Shown here: one piece after another, positions 22,201-31,200 of the stretch
Layout of the letters: each line of letters starts with the position of its first letter
How positions within the stretch are numbered: the first letter of the stretch is position 1
NCBI RefSeq assembly: GCF_014656195.1
Contig: NZ_BNBY01000013.1
Span: 124,001-188,000 of the forward strand
Source: Kitasatospora xanthocidica
GTDB taxonomy: Bacteria > Actinomycetota > Actinomycetes > Streptomycetales > Streptomycetaceae
Length of the DNA stretch: 64,000 nt
Direction: 5' to 3'
The notes under the pieces: generated by a model
What the model saw: the letters and a program-made list of their open reading frames with translations, nothing else
Told to the model about the DNA's origin: nothing
Database searches by the model: none
Position numbers and translations under genes: made by a program

Positions 22201-25200
22201 TTCCTGAACTCCGACAGCCGCAACGTCACGGCGCAGGGCTTCGGCAAGGGGCCGGTGCACACCCGGGAGGACGTCCTGGACGGGAACGGCAAGCCGTTCC
22301 AGGACTCGCTCCAGGGCACCGCCACGGTCACCCACGAGGTGCGCGACCGGGACGGCTGGCGGGGCGGCGACTCGGCCAAGAGCTACGCGAACGGCAAGTA
22401 CCGCAGCGCGCAGGTGCTCTACGACGCGACCTTCGAGCTGCACCTGACGGTGAACGGGAAGCCGCACGGCGACCCGGTCCGGCTGGACGCCTCGTTGAGC
22501 ATGGAGCAGGCGCACACCGAGCCCCGGGCCCGCGGCAGCCGGGTCATCGCCAACCCCTTCGACGGGGTGGCGCCCCGGCTGGACGGGGCGCGTCCGCAGC
22601 CTCCGGTCCAGCCGGCCGCCGCCGGGCAGCCCCCCGCGCACCTGCGCGTGCCCGACCGGCTCGGCCACTCCGACGTGGTGCTGAGCGTCGGCCGGCGCGG
22701 CCCGAGCGTGCTGAGCGAGGTCGAGCGGGTCCTCGCCACGGCCGGCCCGGTGAGCGCCCGGGCCTCGGCCCGGCTCGCCGCGCAGCTCGACACGGCGGGC
22801 CTGACCGCCTCGCTGTCCCGGCTCAGCCGGGGCGGCCGGATGGTGCTCGCCGTGGACACCGGGAACTGGAAGGGCACGGTGGAGGTCTCCGTCGCCCCGC
22901 TGGCCCTGCGGCACCGGCGCACGGTGGACGGGTTCGAGTTCGAGCTCGGCAGCCAGCAGCGCACCACGGTCGGCTACAGCTGGGACCGGATGAGCCGCTG
23001 GCGCGGCGGCCTCTCGCTCAAGGGCACCGTCCCGCACGTGAGCGTCTCCGGCGAGTACGCCCGCACCCGGGACGGCGTCCGGGGCCTCACCATCGAGCGC
23101 ACCGGCGGCACCAACAGCCGCGGCAAGAGCACCGAGACGGCCGAACTCTTCGACGGCGACGCCGCGTTCACGATCCGCTTCGCCCCGGACCTGCTCCACC
23201 GGCCGCTGGCCGGGACCACCGCGGTGGCACCCGTCGTGATCGCCGCGCCGCACCGCGAGGTGGTCCGGCCGCCGGTCGTCGACGGCCCGCCCGTCCGGCA
23301 CCTGCCGGACCGGCGGTTCGGCTCCTCCGACATCGTCACCCGGATCCACCTCGACGGCGGGAACGGCCTGGTGCACACCGGGCCGGGAGCCGTGACCCGG
23401 GTGGTCACGAGCCTGGAGGACCGGGGCCGGGCGGTCCTCGGGCGGGACTGGACGGGGATGCGGGCCAAGCTCCTCGAAGCCCTCGACTTCGACCGGCTGC
23501 ACCCGCTGCTGAAGCCGATGACCTCCGGCCACGAGATCGTCCTGACGCACGGCCGCAGCACCGTGCGGATCACCGCCTCGGTGGACCGGATCACCAAGTC
23601 CGGCGACGCCCCCCAGGTCGAGTTCAACATCGGCGCGGGCGCCCAGACCGCCTTCACCAGCTCCGAGGTCGGCACCAACTCCGGCAGCGGGCACGCGGAC
23701 TCGGTCGGCGTCACCGTGCTGGCGACGACCGACCCGCTGGGCGCCGGCGTGGCCGTGGTGGCCGGCGGCGGTGTCACCCACACCCGCCGGCAGGACACGC
23801 TGGAGCACCGCCGGGACGTCCTGGTGACCGGGGCCGCCGTCAAGTCCAAGGTCGCGGCCGAGGCGCACCGGGCCGACGTCCGGCTGTCCGTGCTGATGGA
23901 GCGCCGGCCCGCGGTGCACCTGCCCGGCGACGGGCGGCCGGTGCCGACCCCCGTCCAGCCGCCGCGGTCCGGGCTGCGCGCGGCCGTCCACGGCCTGGCC
24001 GAGGCCGGGAACGCCGTCGTCCCGCAGTGGCGGCTGCGCCGTACGGTCGCGGAGACCGTCGTCCACGCCGACGTGCTGACCGAGCGCGACCGCGCCGCCG
24101 ACGGGCCCACCGCGCGCGGGCAGCGGCAGGGCGTGGTCGCCGCGCGGGAGGTGCGGGTGCCGCCGGCCGAGGTGTTCACCTCCGGCCTGCGCCCCGGGGA
24201 CGTGCTGCGCTGGGCCGGCGACACCTCGGGCCTGCGCGCCCTGCTCCGGATCGAGGGCCCGCGGTTCTTCGGCGAGGGCACCTGGAAGCGGCTGGAACCT
24301 ATCGTCAGCGCGGGCCTGAGCCACGCCCAGCTCTCCTCGCTGCTGGCGCCCGCGACCGGGCCGGCCGGGCAGCAGCGGCCGGTTGCCACCCCGTCGGTCG
24401 GCCGGCGCTGGTTCGTCGACGACGCCGAGGTGACCGTCCGGCTCTCCCTCGTCCAGCTGGAGTACCACGGGGACAACGCCGCGGCGGCGCTCAGCCCGGC
24501 GAACGAGTCGGGCGGCGGCCATCGGAGCACCCGGCTGACCGGGCGGCAGTGGAACGTCCGGGCCCAGGCCGGTGCCCAGGGCGACCTCGGCGGCAACGTC
24601 GAGGGCACCGCCTCGCTGCTCGGCGGGGTCACCCACCGGCAGCGCGCGGGCGTGGTCACCGAGGCCGGCGGCCGCACCGTGGCCAACGCCAAGGCGGCCA
24701 CCCCGATGGCCCGGTACACCGGCTACGTCAAGGTCGAACTGGACCTCCGCAACGGCGACACCGGTACGGCGCGGGAGCTCGGCGGCGACGGGTCGCCGGT
24801 CGGCCTGGTGCCGATCGAGCTGGAGATCCCGCACGCCCACACCACCCTGGGCCTCTCGCCCGCCGACCACTGGACGCAGTTCACGCCCGACCACCCCGGC
24901 GGCCACGCCCTGCCGCAGGCCCTCCCGCTCGCGGTCCAGGTGGCCCGTGCGCTGACCCCGCACCACGACGGGGGCGTGCACGTGCTGCACGACCCGACGG
25001 CCGCCCCCGCCGCGCGCGAGCAGGTCGAGCGGAACGTGCGCTGGATCCAGCAGGACCCGCGCTACTTCACCATCGCCTACCACGCCGTCACCGAGGACGG
25101 GGCGCCCGGCTGGAACGGCGGGACGCTGCACCCGGACGCGCTGGCCGACCGGCTGGCGGAGCTCCACCGCAGCGGCGAGTGGGACGGGCGGCCGCTGCGG

Positions 25201-28200
25201 TTCGCCGCCTGCGACGCCCGGGCCTACGCCGAGCAGGTGCTGACCGCACTGCGCGAACGGCTCCCGGACGCGGAACTGGACGCGTTCGTCACCGACGGCA
25301 AGCTCTGGGTGGCCCCGCACCAGGGCCGTACGCACCTGGTGGTCAGCCGGGACGTCGGCTGGGACGCCGCCGGCCGGCCCCGGGTGGAGCCGGGCGGCGA
25401 ATGGCTGCACCTGCGGGTGCCCCCGGCCGGCGCGAACGAGCAGGCCGGTCCCCAGCACGAGCAGGCCGGGCCGGCGAACGAGGGCGCCGGCGTCGGCGCC
25501 GGCGAGGCCGTGCACGGGCCCGTCGTCCAGGTCGTCGCGGTCCACGGCCCGGCGCTGCACGACCCGCACCCGTTGGCCGAGGCCACGCCCGAGCACCCGA
25601 TCACCGACCGGCGCGGCCTCCAGCCGCTCGGCACCGACCCCAAGCAGGCGCTCCACGCCACCCCGGAGCACCGGCAGCGGGCCGAGGCCTTCGAGGCGAA
25701 GCTGGGCGCCTACGCGTACCACCACCCCAAGGCGCGGGCCGCGGCCCGCAACGCCGTGCAGCGGCTCTACGACGCCCTGCGGGCCGCCCACCCGGACGTC
25801 GGCCAGGAGACGCTGTACAAGGTCTTCCTCCGGGACGACAAGGGCTCCGCCGGCCAGGTCGGCACGGACCTCACCCTGGCCGAGTTCCGGACCATGGTGG
25901 ACACCGGCAACACCCGCGAACTGATGACCGCCTTCTACAACGCGGCGTACATCAACGACTCCGACCACGGACTGAAGAAGGTGCTGCAGGCGCTGCTGGA
26001 GTCGGGGGACGCCGGCTCCGCCCGGGCCGAGGCGATGGGCCTGGACCTGCGCGAGCTGAAGACCCAGGCGGACTTCCTCAACGGCGGCCTGGTCACCGTC
26101 CTCGGCAAGGTGCCCGGCCTGGACTCGATGTTCACCAAGGACCACTTCGGCACCGGCGTCGTCATCAAGCAGGGCGCACAGCCGCTCAAGGCCGGCAAGG
26201 AGTACCTGTCCAGCCTGGACGCCCGGGTGCGGCGCCCGGAGCCGCTGAACGACCTGACGGCGGCGCACTTCGCCGAGCACGGCATGCCGCTCAGCCCCAG
26301 GGAGCTGACGTTCCAGGAGCACGACGGCGGCGACGCCCCGCTGGGCTGGAAGTCCGGCCACTCGCTCAACACCATGAACGAGAAGTCCGCCTGGTACGGC
26401 GAGGCCCACCTCGACAAGAACATGCCGGTCAGCACGGGCATCTCGGCCACCACGGCCAAGATGCTGAACGCCTTCCGGCTGCTCGACGTCCGCGACAGCC
26501 GGCCGCAGGACATGCTGCTGGCCCTGGCCGGCTGGATGCTGCCGCTGCGCGACCACTCGCTGTACGAGATCCTCAAGGGCGCCGAGCTGCTGGGCGACCT
26601 GCCCCCGGTCCCGGCGCACGCCCTGGGCGACGTGTCCTCGATGTACCAGCACATCCCCGGCATCCCGCAGCACGAGGTCCGCGCCGCGCTCGGCGAGGAC
26701 GGCATGCTGCCGCACGAGGCGGCCTACCACGAGCTGATGTCCACGCCGCGCGCCGAGGGCGGCTGGTCCGACGTGACGGCGGCGGCCTCGCGGGCGAACC
26801 GGGCGGCGTTCCAGGCCGCCCGTGACGGCGAGGCCGGTGTCCCGGCCCCGGTCGTCGGCTGGCTGGGCCGCAACCCGATGACCGCCCACGAGGTGCTCGA
26901 CCGGCTGACCCCCGCGCACTTCGACGCGCTCGCGTACTACAGCGGTCCCTCCCACGCGCTGATCAACGTGATGCTGCGGTTCGGCCCGCTCAGCCGGCGG
27001 ACCGCGCTGGAGTACCAGATCAACCGGCTGCTGGAGAACGGGTTCCCGCAGCTCCTGCCGTCCGTCCTCCGGCACGACCCGGTGCTCGAACCGTTGCTCA
27101 CCCAGCCGCCGCACGCCCGTTCCGAGGCGGACCGGAAGGCCCTGCGGCCCGCCGTGAAGCGGCAGCTCCCCCGGATCGAACGTGAACTCCTCGTGCACAC
27201 CGAGCTGCTGAACGAGGCACTGGCCAAGCTGCCCGCCTGGAGCGGGGAACTCTGGCGCGGCGAGCGGGTGGTGGGCCCGCTGAACGCGATCGGCAGCAGG
27301 CTGTCGCCGACCTACGCCGGGTCGACCTACCGCAACCGCGACTTCGTCAGCACCAGCACCGAACGGAACGTCGCCCGGAACTTCATGCAGACCCGACCGC
27401 AGCTCGCGATCACCCACCCCGCCCTGGTGCACTACACCGTGGACGGCGGCGGCAGCGGCTTCGACATCCAGCCGTTCTCGCACCAGCAGGGCGAGCACGA
27501 GGTCCTGCTCCGCCCCGGCAGCACCTTCGACCTCAGTGACCGGACGATCGTCCTCGACCCGGCGTCCCGGGAGTACTTCGAGCAGATCGAGCTCACCGAG
27601 CGGCCGGTGCCGGAGGCGTTCCCGAAGGCCACTCCCGAGGACCTGAAGCTGCACGAGAAGCTGGCCGAGCTGGCCAACATCCCGGTGCTGCGCACCCACG
27701 AGGACCTGTGGCCGCTGGCCGAGCACATCGGCGCGGACCACCGGCGCCCGCTCTCCGGCCGGTTCGGCGAGCTGCTGTCGGGCGAGGCGGCCCGCCGCGA
27801 CGCGAGCACCAACGCCTGGCACACCGCGAAGCTCGCCCTGGAACTGCGGGGCGCGGACCGGATCACCCTGGACGGCCTCACCCGGGTGCGCCGCACCGCC
27901 GACCTGGTCCGCGAGGCCCTGCCGGTACCGGCGGGCCACCCGGTCACCAAGGCGCACCTGGAGGACTACGTCCGGAAGCTGCGCGGATCGAACGGCGACG
28001 AGGTCGCGGCTGCCGACCTGGAGCACCTGGTCACCCTGGTCGACGGGCTCAAGCGACCGGGCCACGCGGTGACCGTCGGCGCGCTGGAGCACGCCTGGCG
28101 CGACCCCGGGAACGCCCCGGCCTCCGAACTGCTCCCGCTGGACCGGCCGGACCTCTACTGGGTGGGCGGCCGGGGCGACGACTGGCGCACGCTCACCGAG

Positions 28201-31200
28201 TCGGTGTTCCCGCACTTCCCGGACGCGGCCTCCTACCTCACCCTGGCCATGCACACCTCCGGCGGCGTACCGGTCCTGGACCACGTCACGGTCGCGCCGG
28301 CGGACATCGCGCGCGGACTGCTCAAGCTCCACGAGGCCGACGCCTGGGACGGGGTGAAGCCGCTGCGCTTCGTCGGGTGCGACCTCAACCCCGTACCGAA
28401 CCGGGAGTACGTCCGGGAGGTCATGCAGTTCGTCTGGGACGCCGGCCTGCACGAGGCGGTGGCCTACGCCGCCGACGGCCGGGTCTGGTTCACCCCGGCG
28501 CGCGACGCGCACGGCGCGGTGGACCCCGGGCGTCCCGGCCACCTGGTGGTCGCCTCCGACGTGGGCGTGACCGCGTCCGGTCGGCCGGTCGTCGTCCCCG
28601 GCGGCACCTGGCTGCGCATCGCCCGGGACACCGAGACCCAGGTGCTCGGCCCCTACCTGACGGGCGACCACGCCGGCGCCGAGTACCCGACCGTCGAGGA
28701 GTACCGCCTCCACGGCCGGCTCACCGGCGCGGTGAGCTTCGGCCACGAGACCCCCGTCCTCGACCAGCAGCACACCCCGCCGGGGGAGCACCCCGGTGAC
28801 GGGCCCGGCCCCGACGCGCTGCCGTTCCAGGAGCTCACCCTCGCGCCCGTCGTCACGCCCCCCGTGGCGGCCGCGGTGCGGCACACCGTCTTCGACGAAC
28901 CCGGCTACCGCACCCACGCCGAGGACTTCGAGGAGGCGCTCGGCACCTGGGCCGCCGGAGACCCCAGGGCGCTCCACGCGGCCCGCGAGGCGCTGCGCCG
29001 GGTGGCCGAGGAGACCGGGACGGAGGAGCCCGCCGGCCTCCTCACCGACGGGAGCCTGCCCGAGGTGATGCGGGCGTTCCACGAGCGGGCCGCCGCCCGC
29101 TTCCGCGCCGACCGCCCCGAGGTCCCGCAGGCCGACGAGGCCTGGCACGCGGACCTCGCGGGCCGGGGCATCCGCACCGTCGCCGGGGTCTCCCGCGCCG
29201 CGGCCGAGGCCATGGACGCCTACCGGAAGCTCGGCGGCGCCGAGCCCGAGCCGTTCGCCCGGGCCCTGTACGGCTGGCTGCTGCCGGACGGCGGGCACTC
29301 GCTGCACGAGGTGGTCGCGGGCATGAAGCTCGCCGGGGCGTTCCCGGAGCACGGGCACGCCGACGGCACCGGGCTGTACCGCGACCTGCCGGGAGTGCCG
29401 CTGTACGAGCTGCGCCCGCCGGTGGAGAGCTGGGACGGCAGCCCGATCGGTCCGGTCTCCGAGCACCCCGCGCCCGCGGCGCTGACGGACGGGCTGCCGC
29501 ACGAGCGCGCCTACCTGGACTGGGCCGCGACCTCGCGGGAGGTCGACGGAGCGGTCCTCGCGGAGACGACGAACCGCCGGGAGATGCTGGCGGAGACCGA
29601 GCCCGCCCCCGCGCAGGGTGTGCCCGCCTACCAGGACTGGATGGCCCGTAACGGCGTCGAGAACGCCAAGGAGGTGACCGACCGGCTCGGCCACGCCCAC
29701 TTCGTGGCGCTCTACACCTACACCGGGCCGGCCTACTCGCTGATCAACGTGCTGCTGAAGAACCCGGGCCCCGGCGCCGTACCCGCGCTCCGCGAGAAGA
29801 TCGCGACACTGATCGCCAAGCACTACAAGGACGGGACCGCCCTCCCGAAGTCGATCGAGGACCTCGCGCGGCAGGCCGAGGGCACGTCCGGGCGCACCGA
29901 CCCGTGGACCCTCGCCAGGTCCCTGACCGACGAGCGACTCGGCGCCATCCAGAAGGAGATGGCGCTGCACAGCCACCTGCTGGCGGACGCCCTGGAGCTG
30001 CTGCCCGCGTCCACGGGGACGCTGTTCCGCGGCGACGGCACCCTGGTCGACCCGTCGCGGCCGAACGGCCGCCCGGCCGGACCGGACTACGGCGGCGACG
30101 TCATCCTGCACCGCACCTTCGCGAGCTTCAGCCGCAACGAGAACACCTCGCTGGTCTTCATGCGGAAGTACGACGGGACGACGGAGTACCGGGTCCTGCT
30201 GGAGGTGGAGGCCACCGGCGTCAACGGCCGCGACATCGCGCCGTTCTCCTCGCACATGGCGGAGGACGAGGTCCTCTTCCTGCCCGGCGCCCGGATGCGG
30301 GTCACCGAGCGCACGCTCCTGGAGGCGGAGGACGGCGTCCCGTACGTCCGGCTCAAGGCGCGCGAGGAGCCGGCCGAGGACACCTCCGGGACCGACGACA
30401 CCGCGCACACCGACAACTCCGCGCACACCGCGCACACCGCGCACACCGACGACACTGCCGGCACCGCCGGTCCGGGCACCCGTCCGGACCGCACCGAGCA
30501 GCCCGCGCCGCCGTCCGGCGGAGTACGGCTGGACGACGGCCGGACCGTCCCCGACGGGCAGCTGCTCACCCACCCGATCACCGACGCCACCGGCCGGGAG
30601 CGCGGACAGGCGCTCTTCGACGAGGGTGACTGGGCGTCGCGGTCGGCGCTCTACCCCGAGCTGAGCGAGGTCACCACCTTCGTCCCCCGCTCCGCCGACG
30701 GCGTCGCCACCGGTGCGCCGCAGCGGGTGCCGTGGGACGGGAAGCACACCTACTTCTTCGCCGCCCACGCCGGACCGCACGGGTTCGACCTCCCGCTGGC
30801 CGACGGCACCAAGGCCCACGGGGTCACCGGCACCGAGGTCGGCGGGCTGCTCAAGCGCAAGCTCGCCGACCTGGCCCTGAAGGCCGCCGACGCGCACGAC
30901 CCGGTCGACGGCAGGCCGGCCTCGATCACGTTGCTCAGCTGCGAGTCCGCCGAGCACGCCCAGGCCGTCGCCCGGCAGACCGGACTGCCCGTCCACGCCC
31001 CGACCGGCCGCACCGGCGTCAGCGGCAGGCCCGCCGGCCCCGACGGTCCGTCGACCGCCGCCCTGTACGTCAAGGCCGCCCCGGACGGTTCGTCCGGGCT
31101 GTTCCGGACCTTCCACCCGGACCCCGCCGGCGACACCCCGGGCACGCCACCGCCGTCGGGGCCCTCATCCGGTGGCCCGACCAATGGGCCGCGCCCCGCG

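Noticed and set aside
10201..31116. A 6,971-codon open frame antisense to the giant gene
   Set aside because: A long shadow frame is expected opposite a GC-rich gene. It is full of low-complexity Arg/Val/Gly/Pro, has no domain and no start signal, while the sense frame has ordered motifs.
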